DNA from: Natribacillus halophilus | GTDB lineage: Bacteria; Bacillota; Bacilli; Bacillales; Marinococcaceae | Assembly: GCF_900100185.1 (NCBI RefSeq) | Contig: NZ_FNEN01000007.1 | Span: 2,413 to 57,645 of the forward strand | Direction of reading: 5' to 3' | DNA: 55,233 bases | In this document: piece by piece, positions 15,369 to 25,080 of the stretch | Layout of the letters: every line of letters begins with the position of its first letter | Numbering within the stretch: the first letter of the stretch is position 1 | Made by a program: the position numbers and the translations under genes | The notes under the pieces: model-generated | Databases searched by the model: none | What the model was told of the DNA's origin: nothing | What the model saw: only the letters and a program-made list of their open reading frames with translations

Positions 15369-16166
15369 ATGGTCACGATGGCAAAAGAGCTTAAAAGGAT
15401 AAAAGAGAAAGAAGATGACATTGGTATCCTTACGATTTATTTGAACACCGACATCAGCGACCAAAGCCAAACGCGCGGGGAATGGCAAATCCGTCTTAAA
15501 AACGGCATGAATGATCTTGAGGACTATGCCAAAAAAAGCGAGAGCCAGGAGGAAAAGAATGCCTTAAAAAATCTTTTGGATAAAGCTGAGACCAAAATTT
15601 ATGACAAGCAAAAGGATATGCAGAAAAGCTTCGTCCTTATGGCTTCGGCCGATGGGCAGTTATGGAAAGTGAAAATTCTCCAGGCTCCTGTCGAAACATC
15701 ATTTCATTGGGAAAGACAAGCAGAAACGGGACAACTGGAACAATTATTGCATGAGTATCCGGAGACGGGTATTATCGTGACACAGCAGAGAGACGTGACC
15801 TTTATTCAGGCAGCACTCGGCGAAATACGGGAGGAGAAAAAGTTCCACTGGGACTTGAAGAAAGAAGACTGGGTGGATTATCAGGATCCTTCACCGCCTT
15901 CGGCAACGGACACCAGCGAAGATCATTTTCAACGACGCTTTGAGGAAAACAAACATCGCTGGTATAAGAGCCTAGCTTCTATATTAACCAAAGAAATAAA
16001 AAATAGAAATTTAAACGGTGTATACCTTGTCGGCAGTAAAGTATCCACCCGCGATCTCGGTCAACATTTGGATGAAACGCATGTAATTGGAACGGTTCCG
16101 AAGAACCTGGGATCCAAGCCAAGCCATGAAATTCTCAACGAAGTATACAACGATCAGATTCGGTAA
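15369..16166 (+). CDS. Bacterial/archaeal eRF1-like (baeRF, VLRF1-type) protein
   Basis: The product is 265 aa from ATG after AAAGGAGG. The N-terminal half begins with an ILTIYLNTDISDQSQTRGEW segment. The C-terminal half has a helix-strand pattern ending NGVYLVGSKVSTRDLGQHL and IGTVPKNLGSKPSHEILNEV. This matches the bacterial homologues of eukaryotic peptide release factor 1, which lack the GGQ loop in many subfamilies and are suspected of acting on stalled ribosomes or hibernation. No GGQ is seen here. It is the last gene of the stress island. Confidence 0.65.
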   Translation: MVTMAKELKRIKEKEDDIGILTIYLNTDISDQSQTRGEWQIRLKNGMNDLEDYAKKSESQEEKNALKNLLDKAETKIYDKQKDMQKSFVLMASADGQLWKVKILQAPVETSFHWERQAETGQLEQLLHEYPETGIIVTQQRDVTFIQAALGEIREEKKFHWDLKKEDWVDYQDPSPPSATDTSEDHFQRRFEENKHRWYKSLASILTKEIKNRNLNGVYLVGSKVSTRDLGQHLDETHVIGTVPKNLGSKPSHEILNEVYNDQIR

Positions 16167-16218
16167 GGGAGGGCGTATTCCTCCCTTATTGAGCACAGCG
16201 AAAGGAATGGCTATAACC

Positions 16219-16287
16219 ATGAAAAAAGCCCTTCTGGTTTACAATGAGCAAGCAGGAGTGTCTAACTTTCTAGTCTATTGCACATAG
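16219..16287 (+). pseudogene. N-terminal remnant resembling a diacylglycerol/lipid kinase
   Basis: ATG 16219 opens 22 codons, MKKALLVYNEQAG then SNFL, before a TAG. MKKALLIYNPKAG is how DgkB/YegS-type lipid kinases start, so this may be the broken beginning of such a gene. AAAGGA lies upstream. No further kinase text (GGDGT) follows in 16288-16410. It could also be a chance small ORF. Confidence 0.35.
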
Positions 16288-16414
16288 TTTCTAATGTTAA
16301 TTCGTGAATATGGACGATCCCCAATCTTTTATAACTGCTGGTAACATTTCCCTCGATAGTGATGTAAGCATCAAAACGCGCCCCTTTTTAAAACTTATGT
16401 TCTATTATTAGATG

Positions 16415-16440
16415 AAAGAAAAGCCCCGGTTTCGAGGCTC
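16415..16440 (-). terminator. Terminator of the lipoprotein gene
   Basis: On the minus strand, AGCCTCG / CGGGGCT with loop AAAC is followed by TTTCTTT. Confidence 0.65.
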
Positions 16441-16467
16441 GATTTACTCGATGGTTACATCCTCCTA

Positions 16468-17502
16468 TTATTCGATTTCCAACGTCCAATCGCCATCGGC
16501 TTCAATTTGAAATATATGTTCACCACTGTCAAACGATTGTGACTGAGCGCCTTCATATGGCCCGATGTCGTTGACAAGCAAATCCTGACCGTTCAGCGTG
16601 ACAATAAAGTTTCTCTCGCCTGTATGGGTCAAATCGATCCGTTTATTCCCGCTTTGCATATCCACAAAGACGACGGAGTCTCCGGAACCTTCGATATGGT
16701 CATCCTCGCTATAAATGTCCTCAGTATCAGGTAACTCCTGACTGACTTCGGCCTCCCATGACCCGTCAGCATCAACGTCAAGGTGATATTCGCCTTCTTG
16801 CGGTATCACAGCCAATGACTCACCTTCATAAATACCTATTGTATTGACGATTAATTCTTGCCCGCCGCTTTCATTATTTAATTCCACTATAAAATTACGC
16901 TCGCCACTATGTTCAGCGTCGATGATAGCGAATCCACTTTGTAAATTAAAATTTTCGGATACGTCATCACCTTCACCATTTACTTCTGTCGGTGTCGTGT
17001 TCATGAAAAAATCTTCATACATCAACTCGCCATTAATGATGTCATCGCTTTCAATATATTCACTTTGTTGACCGTATGTACCTAGCACGTCATCTGATTG
17101 AGGTCCGGGCAGGTATCCGAAAAGCAATTCAATTTCCCCGTCGCTAAAATTGCCAATGTCAATATCAGCATTGAACGATCCGTCTTCAACATCAACGGTT
17201 CCTACTTTTACATCTTCTTCATCTTCGTCATCTAAGTTAGACACATGATACGTAAGCTTCGTCCCGTCTTTGAAGTTTGTTTCACCATCTATTTCAATGG
17301 AATTTCCATCCATCGCCCATTCAGATTCTAAATCTATATCATGTGTTTCTGGTTCTTCATCTTCCGAACCTTCTGCTTCTATCTCTTTTTCGTCATTTCC
17401 GGATGCTTCGGCCTCGGTGTTTTCTTCTGTTTCTTCACCGCTGCCGCAAGCAGATAGAGAGAGTAACGATATGGTGCCAATAGCCACTAAGTATTTTCTC
17501 AT
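16468..17502 (-). CDS. Highly acidic lipoprotein with duplicated C-terminal domain
   Basis: The product is 344 aa. A lipobox LSAC near residue 19 marks a membrane-anchored lipoprotein. It is followed by a long Glu/Asp-rich linker (residues 22-60), typical of halophile surface proteins. Two copies of one beta domain are visible: SGERNFIVELN...ELIVNTIGIYEGES (about 200-260) and TGERNFIVTLNGQDLLVNDIGPYEGA (about 290-344). Similar repeats occur in uncharacterised bacillar lipoproteins. The gene is monocistronic, next to the end of the stress island. Confidence 0.75.
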   Translation of the reverse strand: MRKYLVAIGTISLLSLSACGSGEETEENTEAEASGNDEKEIEAEGSEDEEPETHDIDLESEWAMDGNSIEIDGETNFKDGTKLTYHVSNLDDEDEEDVKVGTVDVEDGSFNADIDIGNFSDGEIELLFGYLPGPQSDDVLGTYGQQSEYIESDDIINGELMYEDFFMNTTPTEVNGEGDDVSENFNLQSGFAIIDAEHSGERNFIVELNNESGGQELIVNTIGIYEGESLAVIPQEGEYHLDVDADGSWEAEVSQELPDTEDIYSEDDHIEGSGDSVVFVDMQSGNKRIDLTHTGERNFIVTLNGQDLLVNDIGPYEGAQSQSFDSGEHIFQIEADGDWTLEIE

Positions 17503-17519
17503 AAATTTAACCCCCTAAA

Positions 17520-17950
17520 TATAGTTACAATTGACATGATACTATAGAATTTCAAACTTTTGTAGCGATATGCAGAAACTATTTCCATCAATATTTTGTA
17601 AGTTCAATATGGGTCATCATAACTTTTTGTTGTGGCGTGTAGTTGTTGCTCGATGATTGATTTTTCGACGAAATATGTAGAAGGGGAGGAAAATCGCTCT
17701 CAAAATATATGAGCGAATTACTTCTCTCCCTGCATATGTTTAGTGTGAGCTTTTCGACCATCCCCATCATTAATGTATTCTTAGTCCACTTCCACGGTAA
17801 ATGAAGTACATAAAATAACCCCTAAAGAATATGCGTTCCTGTTTATTATATACGAACATACATTTCTGTGCAAGGGGAACATAAACATATGCTTTATTGC
17901 TTTACCGCGCGAAACGTGACCAATCCGTGACCAGTTGACCGCAAGTGCAA
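17520..17950. other. Intergenic stretch without a recognisable gene
   Basis: AT-rich sequence between the lipoprotein gene start and the tRNA terminator. Short open frames lack ribosome sites. I see no repeat array or RNA fold with confidence. The lipoprotein promoter presumably lies in the first 80 bp. Confidence 0.5.
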
Positions 17951-17952
17951 AT

Positions 17953-17978
17953 AAAAAAGAGCTCCAGCAAACGCTGGA
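17953..17978 (-). terminator. Terminator after tRNA-Pro
   Basis: On the minus strand, TTCCAGC / GCTGGAG is followed by CTCTTTTTT, about 25 bp downstream of the tRNA 3' end. Confidence 0.75.
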
Positions 17979-18003
17979 ACCCTTGTCTTAACAGTATTTA
18001 TCA

Positions 18004-18080
18004 TGGTCGGGATGACAGGATTTGAACCTGCGACCCCAAGCACCCCATGCTTGTGCTCTACCAAGCTGAGCTACATCCCG
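18004..18080 (-). tRNA. tRNA-Pro (anticodon GGG)
   Basis: The minus strand gives a full 77-nt cloverleaf. The acceptor stem CGGGATG pairs with CATCCCG, followed by A and an encoded CCA. The D arm GCTCAGCTTGGTAGAGC, anticodon stem CAAGC/GCTTG with loop ATGGGGT, and T arm GCAGGTTCAAATCCTGT are all intact. GGG at positions 34-36 reads proline codons CCC and CCU. It stands alone, with its own terminator. Confidence 0.96.
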
Positions 18081-18163
18081 TCACAACGAATATTATAGTA
18101 CGAACTGGCTCGTTGGGCAAGTTAAAGTTAAAATTTTCGTGAGGAGACGGATGGCTATCCGTT

Positions 18164-18372
18164 TATGAAGCCCAATCGGGGGGAGGAGAAAGGGCTGAGA
18201 GGTATCAAAAAGCAATGATGAAGCCCTAACGAAAGAATGCGCAAGGCGTTAAGTCGCCAACACGGTTTGATGAGGCCCTAACGCGAGAACGCATAAGCCG
18301 TTAGGTCGCCAACATCGATATATGGCGCTCCAAACGAGATACGAAACTACAAAAGGCGCGGTAACGAGGATC
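18164..18372. repeat. 52-bp-period repeat array C
   Basis: GATGARGCCCTAACG occurs at 18217 and 18269, exactly 52 bp apart, with degenerate copies near 18165 (53 bp away) and 18321. Each good unit also ends in GTTARGTCGCCAACA. Within the unit, CCTAACG and CGTTAGG form an inverted repeat of 7 bp. A GAGAGGTAT box like those of arrays B and D appears once, at 18198. The sequence otherwise differs from the other arrays. Confidence 0.7.
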
Positions 18373-18383
18373 GTGGCACCGAC

Positions 18384-18911
18384 TCAGCGGTGCCAATATT
18401 TTTGAATGAACGAATCGCGGCCGGATTGCTGACGGTCTTGTTTATAAGCCTCAGGTTGTTTCCTGTAAAACTGTTGATGGTTTTCTTCTGCTTCATAAAA
18501 AGTCACAGTTGGTAAAATTTCGGTGACGATCGGAGCGTCACCGAATCTTCCGCTGTACGCGAGTCGTTCCTTTGACGCTTGCGCCTGCTCCCGCTGGAAG
18601 TCATTGTCATAAAAAATCGCGGTTCGATATTGCGGGCCGCGGTCGTGAAATTGGCCGCCATCGTCGGTGGGATCAATTTGCGTCCAGAAAAGATCCAACA
18701 ACTGCTCGTAGGGAAACCGTTCCGGGTCATAAATAATTTCAACCGCCTCGTAATGGCCGGTGTCTCCGTTCTTTACCTTTTCATACGTCGGGTTGTCGAG
18801 GTGGCCGCCCGTATACCCGGAACGCACGCTGATGATGCCCGGCATCTCTTCGAATGGCTGTACCATGCACCAGAAACAGCCGCCGGCAAACGTCGCTTTT
18901 GCATATGTCAT
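18384..18911 (-). CDS. msrA: Peptide methionine sulfoxide reductase A
   Basis: The product is 175 aa from ATG 18911 after AGGAGGG; an upstream in-frame extension to 18980 lacks support. The catalytic GCFWC motif is at residues about 10-14, followed by SGYTGGHLDNPTYEKV and HYEAVEIIYDPERFPYEQLL. It reduces methionine-S-sulfoxide in proteins, repairing oxidative damage. No msrB is nearby and no fusion is seen. It is monocistronic, with array C downstream of its 3' end. Confidence 0.94.
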   Translation of the reverse strand: MTYAKATFAGGCFWCMVQPFEEMPGIISVRSGYTGGHLDNPTYEKVKNGDTGHYEAVEIIYDPERFPYEQLLDLFWTQIDPTDDGGQFHDRGPQYRTAIFYDNDFQREQAQASKERLAYSGRFGDAPIVTEILPTVTFYEAEENHQQFYRKQPEAYKQDRQQSGRDSFIQKYWHR

Positions 18912-19166
18912 TAAGGGTCCCTCCTTTTTGGAGCCATAAAATCCTGTATGCTCGCCTGCAATGGCGTCACTCGAGACCATTTAATAGTACCATCCTGGCT
19001 GCTTAAGTATCCCGAATCATTTTCCAATCGTATGACTGCTAGTATCAAAATCATAACATAATAAACAGAAAACATGCGCTGGAAACGATTTCGGTTCGTG
19101 TTAGAATAATACTATACGTACATAGGTACAACAGAGATAATAATCCAAGCGGAAAGGGTGTCATAT

Positions 19167-20627
19167 ATGTCGTTCAATCGCAGGCTTGAACAAAAACCTC
19201 TGAAACGCTACCAAGCTGCGAAGGTCGCCGGTATATTCCTCGTTGGCTACGCGGCGACTATGCTCTATGGAATGTTTAAGCCGTTGCCGGAGAATATTTC
19301 TTATGAAAGCGATTGGCATACGGATACAGAAGCTGACATCCTTTTTGATATCACCCATGAACGAGATGGTGAGGTTCAGGAAGATCACGAGATCTTCGAA
19401 CATATCGAGCAGATGATTGCGGAAGCGGAAGATTTTATATTGGTCGATATGTTTTTGTACAATGATGACTATCCGCCGGATATGTCCTTTCCGGAGTTGT
19501 CGTCCTGGTTCAGCGACTTACTGGTTGAAAAACAGGAGGCCAACCCTGACTTGACGATTGTGGTTACCACTGACCGTATGAACAGCTTTTATGGCTCGCG
19601 TACCCCGGAACATATTCAAAGGCTGGAAGAGGCGGGTATTCAGGTGATATGGGCCGATCTAGACGACCTCCGTGATTCCAACGTTATTTATTCCGGGCTA
19701 TGGCGCTTCGCCCTGCAATGGTTTGGCACGCCCAAAGGAGGCTGGCTTCCGAGTGTCTTTGATCCGGAAGCAGAGCCGGTGACGGTCCGTTCCTATTTGG
19801 ATCTGTTAAACTTTAAGGCGAATCATCGTAAACTGGTTGTCAATGAACAGGAGGCGCTCGTCACGTCAGCGAATCCCCATGATGCCAGCGCGCACCATTC
19901 GAATGCCGCTATATCCGTCCGTGGGGAAATCGTCAACGATGTTATTGCAAGTGAACGTGCGGTCGCGGAAATGTCCGGGGCAGACACGACAGCCTTTGAT
20001 CACATGCAGTATAATGGAGAACAGGCAGATACATCCAGCGGTGTCGATGCCAAACTGGTCACGGAAGGAAAAATTAAGGAACAGTTGCTGCGCTCGATTT
20101 CGGATGCAGAAGCCGGGGATGACCTGTGGCTGGGCATGTTTTATCTGTCGGAACGTGATGTTATCGAGGCGTTGCAAGCGGCCGCCGACCGCGGGGCGAA
20201 TGTCCGTCTGATCCTTGACCCCAATGAAGAATCTTTTGGACAGGAAAGGATCGGGGTTCCCAACCGACCTGTGGCCGATGAGCTTGAACATTATAGTGAG
20301 AACATCGAGGTGCGTTGGTATAATACGGACATTGAGCAATACCATACGAAAATGTTCTACATGACGGATGGTGAAACAGCGCTCGTTAATGCAGGCTCGA
20401 CGAATTTAACGCGCAGAAATCTTGATGATCTTAACCTGGAGACGAATGTGGTGCTTAGAGCTCCGCAAGACCACACACTCATGGAGGAGGTCGATCACTA
20501 TTTTCATGCGCTCTGGAACAATGAGGAGAGCCATTACACCGATGATTTCAATGAACATGGTGATGGCGCATTCTGGAAGTATTGGTTGTATCGGATCCAG
20601 GAATCCAGCGGGCTTTCATCTTTCTAG
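19167..20627 (+). CDS. Phospholipase D-family membrane protein (cardiolipin synthase-like)
   Basis: The product is 486 aa from ATG 19167 after GAAAGGG. A membrane anchor sits at residues about 18-38. Two PLD catalytic motifs are present: NHRKLVVNEQEALVTSANPHD (about 215-235) and YHTKMFYMTDGETALVNAGS (about 392-411). Both keep HxK, but the usual D four residues later is changed, as in some PLD-like proteins. The family transfers or hydrolyses phosphatidyl groups at the membrane. Cardiolipin synthase is possible, but the single N-terminal anchor and divergence leave the substrate open. pgcA follows 30 bp downstream. Confidence 0.8.
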   Translation: MSFNRRLEQKPLKRYQAAKVAGIFLVGYAATMLYGMFKPLPENISYESDWHTDTEADILFDITHERDGEVQEDHEIFEHIEQMIAEAEDFILVDMFLYNDDYPPDMSFPELSSWFSDLLVEKQEANPDLTIVVTTDRMNSFYGSRTPEHIQRLEEAGIQVIWADLDDLRDSNVIYSGLWRFALQWFGTPKGGWLPSVFDPEAEPVTVRSYLDLLNFKANHRKLVVNEQEALVTSANPHDASAHHSNAAISVRGEIVNDVIASERAVAEMSGADTTAFDHMQYNGEQADTSSGVDAKLVTEGKIKEQLLRSISDAEAGDDLWLGMFYLSERDVIEALQAAADRGANVRLILDPNEESFGQERIGVPNRPVADELEHYSENIEVRWYNTDIEQYHTKMFYMTDGETALVNAGSTNLTRRNLDDLNLETNVVLRAPQDHTLMEEVDHYFHALWNNEESHYTDDFNEHGDGAFWKYWLYRIQESSGLSSF

Positions 20628-20657
20628 AATTTACATGCATGAGGGAGAGGATGGAAC

Positions 20658-22397
20658 ATGGATAGAGTAGTTGAACGTTGGCGCGAAGGGTTGCGTGCTG
20701 ACCCGCGCTTAAGCGCCCAATTGGAAGAGATGATTCAAAATCAGGATGAAACGCAACTGGAGGATTGTTTTTATCGCAGCCTTACCTTCGGGACCGGGGG
20801 CATGCGCGGACAACTTGGGCCGGGGCCTAATCGCATGAATCGGTATACGGTCCGAAAAGCGGCGCTCGGTTTAGCGCGCTACTTAAAAGCAACCGCGGGG
20901 GAAGGCCGAGTCGTTATCGCGTTTGATTCCCGGAGACATTCCGACTTGTTCGCGCAGGAAGCGGCTCTGACGCTTGCTCACGAAGGTATTGCTGTCGATC
21001 TGTTTCCCTCCTTGCGACCGACGCCGCTGTTATCGTTTGCCGTTCGTGCACGCGAGGCGAACGCCGGTATCATGATTACCGCAAGTCATAATCCGGCGGA
21101 GTATAACGGACTGAAAGTCTATGATGAAAACGGGGGACAACTGACACCTGAACCGGCAGGCGTGCTCATCGAGTACGTAGAGGCGATCGAGGATGAACTG
21201 ACGATTCCGGTGGCGGCAGAAAACGAACTCGTACAAACGCTGCCAGCTTCCATCGATGACCGCTACGAAGAGGCCCTCGCCTCCGTTCTCGAGCAGCCCC
21301 GGCTGGGAGAAGACTATGGCGATGAGTTGCAGCTCGTGTTCAGCCCGCTTCATGGAACGGCGCTGGAACCGTTAAAAAAAGCGTTTAACCGCAACGGATA
21401 CACCAATGTACATATCGTCGCTGAACAAGCGAGACCTGATCCTGATTTTTCAACGGTGACGAAACCGAACCCTGAAGAAGCAGAAGCCTTTGCGTGGGCG
21501 AAACGTTGGGGGCGGGAAAAACAAGCCGACGTACTCATTGCCACCGACCCCGATGCCGATCGCCTGGGGGTGGCCGTTCCCGATGAGCGTGCGGACGATG
21601 GCTATCGTTTATTGACCGGCAATGAAACCGGCTTTCTGCTTCTTGATTATCTGCTTGCCCAACGCTCTGACAAAAATGAGCTCCCCGCCAACGGAAAGGT
21701 GCTCAAAACGATCGTCACGTCAGAGAGCGGCCGCCAGCTCGCCAGGCACTACGGCGTCGATTGCGAGGATACATTGACAGGATTCAAATACATCGCCGAG
21801 AAGATGCAGCATTTTGAAGACGGGGTGGAGGATGGAACATTCCTGTTTGGTTATGAAGAATCGTACGGTTACTTGCTCGGCTCCTTCGTGCGCGATAAAG
21901 ATGCCTTGCAGGCAGCCCTCGTCGTAGCCGAGATTGCCCTCGCCGAAAAGCGTGCAGGCCGCAGTCTTACCGATCGACTGGAGCGTTTATATCAGACTTT
22001 CGGTTATTTTCGGGAGGATATTGAATCGTTGACGTTGAAAGGGAAAGAAGGGGAAGAAGAGATCAGCTCCTTGCTTGCCTCCCTTCGTGAAGAACCGCCC
22101 CATGCATTCGGAGACGAATACAGAGTCACCATGATCGAGGATTATCACCGCGGTGAAGCAATCGATGTTGAAAGCGGCCAGCGAAGCCCCTTGAACTTAC
22201 CCGCTTCGAATGTGATCAAGTATAAGTGTGCCGATGACTCGTGGGTATGTGTCAGACCCTCGGGCACCGAGCCGAAAGTCAAATGTTATTTTGGCGTAAA
22301 AAAGCGTGATCAATCGACGGCCACCCAGAGTCTTACGCATCTTCAGGAAGCCGTCATGGCAGACATCAATCGCCGCTTAACTAAAAGCCACACATGA
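20658..22397 (+). CDS. pgcA: Phospho-sugar mutase (phosphoglucomutase/phosphomannomutase)
   Basis: The product is 579 aa, the usual length for the Bacillus alpha-phosphoglucomutase PgcA. The phosphoserine loop [11 protein letters not shown], the metal-binding DPDADRLG and the sugar-binding [11 protein letters not shown] and [10 protein letters not shown] motifs are all in order. It interconverts glucose-1-phosphate and glucose-6-phosphate, feeding cell-wall and teichoic-acid glycosyl donors in the cytosol. It sits in a short operon with the PLD-like gene upstream and the acetyltransferase gene 15 bp downstream. Confidence 0.93.
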   Translation: MDRVVERWREGLRADPRLSAQLEEMIQNQDETQLEDCFYRSLTFGTGGMRGQLGPGPNRMNRYTVRKAALGLARYLKATAGEGRVVIAFDSRRHSDLFAQEAALTLAHEGIAVDLFPSLRPTPLLSFAVRAREANAGIMITASHNPAEYNGLKVYDENGGQLTPEPAGVLIEYVEAIEDELTIPVAAENELVQTLPASIDDRYEEALASVLEQPRLGEDYGDELQLVFSPLHGTALEPLKKAFNRNGYTNVHIVAEQARPDPDFSTVTKPNPEEAEAFAWAKRWGREKQADVLIATDPDADRLGVAVPDERADDGYRLLTGNETGFLLLDYLLAQRSDKNELPANGKVLKTIVTSESGRQLARHYGVDCEDTLTGFKYIAEKMQHFEDGVEDGTFLFGYEESYGYLLGSFVRDKDALQAALVVAEIALAEKRAGRSLTDRLERLYQTFGYFREDIESLTLKGKEGEEEISSLLASLREEPPHAFGDEYRVTMIEDYHRGEAIDVESGQRSPLNLPASNVIKYKCADDSWVCVRPSGTEPKVKCYFGVKKRDQSTATQSLTHLQEAVMADINRRLTKSHT

Positions 22398-22412
22398 TTG
22401 AAGGTGAAGGGT

Positions 22413-23258
22413 ATGGATTGGGTGCAAGATTATTTACAAGTGCTGGGAACCCCCCACAAAAAGGCCTCTACCCCTTATTTAAAAAACTTGATGAACGCAC
22501 ATCGCCACGTCTTCCCATTCGAAAATGTGGGCAAACTCACCTTTAATGGTGAGGCGTTTGTGACAGCGGATGTTGAGAGCTTTCTGTGGCGGCACCGTCG
22601 CTATCACACCGGAGGCACGTGCATCACTCTCAATCTGCAATTTTCGCGCCTGTTGGATGCGCTCGGCTTTCAGGTGTTTTTTCTCAAACCCGGCGGGGAT
22701 CATATGGCGCTGCTCGTGCGCGCACCGGAATCAGGGCAACCCTTCTATGTCGATGTAGGGACGCCTGTTCCGCTGCTGACGCCCTTGCCGTTAAGCAAGC
22801 ATAAACAGACGCGTGTGCCTCTCTTTGCAGGTGAAAAAGTCATCTTGATGGCGGGGGAAAAAGAGGGCGAGTATACGTACATCCGTACGATCGCTGACCG
22901 CATTGTTGACCGGAAATGGGGCTTTTCCATCGATCATCGCTACCAGCTTCATGATTTTCAGGACCTTATCCACCGTTCTTACGAACCGAGCGCGCCTTAT
23001 ATGCAGCAACTGCGCTGTGAAAAATGGTGTGCGCGTAAACGGCGGATGTTGTCGCTGAAAAATAAAGAACTCACTATCCGCACCCACACCGGGGGCAAAA
23101 TAAAAAGAGAACTCAAAACGCGTGCAGAATTGCTGGAGGCGCTCGTAAGCACGTTCTCGCTCCCGAAATTGCCGGCGGAAACCGCCCTGGATAAGCTCGA
23201 AGAAAACGGCCATTTGCCATGGAAAGAAGCACGTTCTCTATCCGGAGGGTTTCAGTAA
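22413..23258 (+). CDS. nat: Arylamine N-acetyltransferase family protein
   Basis: The product is 281 aa, from ATG 22413 after AAGGTGAAGGG; an in-frame TTG at 22398 is less likely. The NAT Cys-His-Asp triad is visible: Cys in RYHTGGTCITLNLQFSRLL, His in GGDHMALLVR and Asp in FYVDVGTPVP. The usual RGGxC is TGGTC. Enzymes of this family move acetyl groups from acetyl-CoA to aromatic amines or hydrazines; the natural substrate is unknown. Its 3' end overlaps the convergent acylphosphatase gene by 7 bp. Confidence 0.85.
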   Translation: MDWVQDYLQVLGTPHKKASTPYLKNLMNAHRHVFPFENVGKLTFNGEAFVTADVESFLWRHRRYHTGGTCITLNLQFSRLLDALGFQVFFLKPGGDHMALLVRAPESGQPFYVDVGTPVPLLTPLPLSKHKQTRVPLFAGEKVILMAGEKEGEYTYIRTIADRIVDRKWGFSIDHRYQLHDFQDLIHRSYEPSAPYMQQLRCEKWCARKRRMLSLKNKELTIRTHTGGKIKRELKTRAELLEALVSTFSLPKLPAETALDKLEENGHLPWKEARSLSGGFQ

Positions 23259-23524
23259 CGAATGGAAAATTGCTGATTGTGGTGAACGGTGACATCATCT
23301 TCGATGTTCACCTGCTCAACACGTGAAAAAGTATTCCCTTTTTTCACCGTTTCGATAAAGTTCTCCAACGTAGCCGAGTCCCCTTCGGCAGCGATCTCGA
23401 CCGCACCATCTTCACGGTTTCTCACCCAGCCGTGAAGATGGTTTTTTTGCGCTTCCTGATGGACAAAACTTCTAAAGCCGACGCCTTGCACAGCTCCGTG
23501 GACGACAGCGTGTATGTTAGCCAA
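23252..23524 (-). CDS. Acylphosphatase
   Basis: The product is 90 aa from a TTG start at 23524, placed 8 nt after AGGAGG. The signature GAVQGVGFRSFV supplies the catalytic Arg, and HGWVRNREDGAVEI supplies the catalytic Asn. It hydrolyses acyl-phosphates in the cytosol. The longer frame upstream has no ribosome site. It is convergent with nat. Confidence 0.92.
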   Translation of the reverse strand: MANIHAVVHGAVQGVGFRSFVHQEAQKNHLHGWVRNREDGAVEIAAEGDSATLENFIETVKKGNTFSRVEQVNIEDDVTVHHNQQFSIRY

Positions 23525-23650
23525 TGCTCTCTCCTCCTTTTTTACGGGATATCTTAAGTATATTCCCTGTATTTCGCGTTCATCAAACATGCCATGCATT
23601 CATGGCGCAGCGTTCTCATATAGATAGAGATAGAAACAGGGGGGATGGAA

Positions 23651-25048
23651 ATGCCTGCAAATGAACGGCGGCAGCTGGAAAAAAAGATCGAGGAAATTAC
23701 CGAAATCGCCGAAGGATTCGGGTTAAACTTTTTTCCGATGCGCTATGAAGTTTGCCCGGCGGATATCATTTATACATTTGGCGCTTATGGCATGCCGACG
23801 CGTTTTTCCCATTGGAGTTTTGGAAAGCAGTTTTACAAGATGAAGGTGCAGTATGATTTAGGGTTGAGCAAGATTTACGAGTTGGTGATCAATTCAAACC
23901 CTTGCTATGCGTTTTTACTCAATAACAACAGCCTCATTCAAAATCAGTTGATCGTTGCCCATGTGCTTGCGCACAGTGATTTTTTCAAGAACAACTGGCG
24001 CTTTCAAAATACGAGGCGCGATATGGTGGAAAGCATGAGTGCGACCGCCGAGCGCATTGCCACGTATGAACAAACCCACGGCAAACAGGAAGTCGAATCG
24101 TTCATCGATGCCGTGCTCGCCATTCAGGAACACGTCGATCCGACGATGATGGCACGCACCCACGATGACAGCCAGGAAGAAGAGGTTGAGGCGTCGGCCC
24201 CATCGCCATATGCGGATTTATGGGAGGCGGATGAGCTCCGAAAGCCGAAAGAGAGGAAGAAAAAACAGAAGATACCGGCGGAACCGGAAAAAGATGTCAT
24301 GTGGTTTATCGAAGAAAACAGCCTGGAACTGGAAGAGTGGCAACGTGATGTGATGACGGTGATGCGGGAAGAAATGCTTTATTTCTGGCCGCAAATGGAG
24401 ACGAAAATTCTCAATGAAGGGTGGGCGTCTTACTGGCACGCAAGGATTCTGCGGGAGATGGATTTAACTTTTGCCGAAACGATTGAATTTGCCAATCTGA
24501 ATGCGAATGTCATTACCCCATCGAAAACGTTCATCAATCCTTACTACCTGGGCCTGAAAATTTTTGAAGATATTGAAGAACGCTATGATCATCCGGATGA
24601 GGATATGAAAGCAAGAGGTGTTCAGCCCGGCGGCGGCCGGGAAAAGATCTTTGAAGTCAGGGAGCTCGAAAACGATCCGTCTTTTATTCGTAATTATTTG
24701 ACGAAAGATTTAGTCGAACGGGAAGACTTGTACGTATTTGCGAAAAAGGGGTCCAATTATGAGGTCGTGGATAAAGACTGGACGAACATTCGCGACGAAT
24801 TGGTGGCCTCGCGTGTGAACGGAGGATTTCCATATATAACCGTCACCGATGGCGACTACTTAAAAGCAGGCGAGCTGTTTTTAACGCATAATTATGAGGG
24901 CACGGAACTGGACGTCGATTATTTGGAAAAAACGCTTCCCTATATTTTTCAACTCTGGGGCCGCCCGGTCCATTTGGAGACGGTCGTACAGGCGAAACAG
25001 ACGATTTTCACCTTTGACGGTCAGCGTGTGCAACGGAAAACGAAATGA
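23651..25048 (+). CDS. spoVR: SpoVR family sporulation protein
   Basis: The product is 465 aa, close to the B. subtilis protein. The start at the second ATG (23651) fits GGGGGATGG better than the ATG at 23645. The family signature is intact: [20 protein letters not shown], then [20 protein letters not shown], and [13 protein letters not shown], a His-rich core suspected of metal binding. Loss of SpoVR gives defective spore cortex in B. subtilis. It works with PrkA and YhbH. A SigE-like CATATAGAT (23614-23622) lies upstream. The gene is monocistronic. Confidence 0.95.
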   Translation: MPANERRQLEKKIEEITEIAEGFGLNFFPMRYEVCPADIIYTFGAYGMPTRFSHWSFGKQFYKMKVQYDLGLSKIYELVINSNPCYAFLLNNNSLIQNQLIVAHVLAHSDFFKNNWRFQNTRRDMVESMSATAERIATYEQTHGKQEVESFIDAVLAIQEHVDPTMMARTHDDSQEEEVEASAPSPYADLWEADELRKPKERKKKQKIPAEPEKDVMWFIEENSLELEEWQRDVMTVMREEMLYFWPQMETKILNEGWASYWHARILREMDLTFAETIEFANLNANVITPSKTFINPYYLGLKIFEDIEERYDHPDEDMKARGVQPGGGREKIFEVRELENDPSFIRNYLTKDLVEREDLYVFAKKGSNYEVVDKDWTNIRDELVASRVNGGFPYITVTDGDYLKAGELFLTHNYEGTELDVDYLEKTLPYIFQLWGRPVHLETVVQAKQTIFTFDGQRVQRKTK

Positions 25049-25051
25049 CGA

Positions 25052-25080
25052 AAAAAAGGGGGCGACCTTACCGGTCGCCC
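25052..25080 (-). terminator. Hairpin with T-tract on the minus strand
   Basis: GGGCGACC / GGTCGCCC pairs over a 5-nt loop. The poly-T (TTTTTTT) is on the minus-strand side, so it suits a minus transcript from the LemA-like gene, but it may also end spoVR. Confidence 0.6.

Noticed and set aside
17588-17770. 60-codon minus-strand ORF in the lipoprotein-tRNA gap
   Set aside because: No ribosome site, no recognisable text, in AT-rich sequence. Treated as non-coding.
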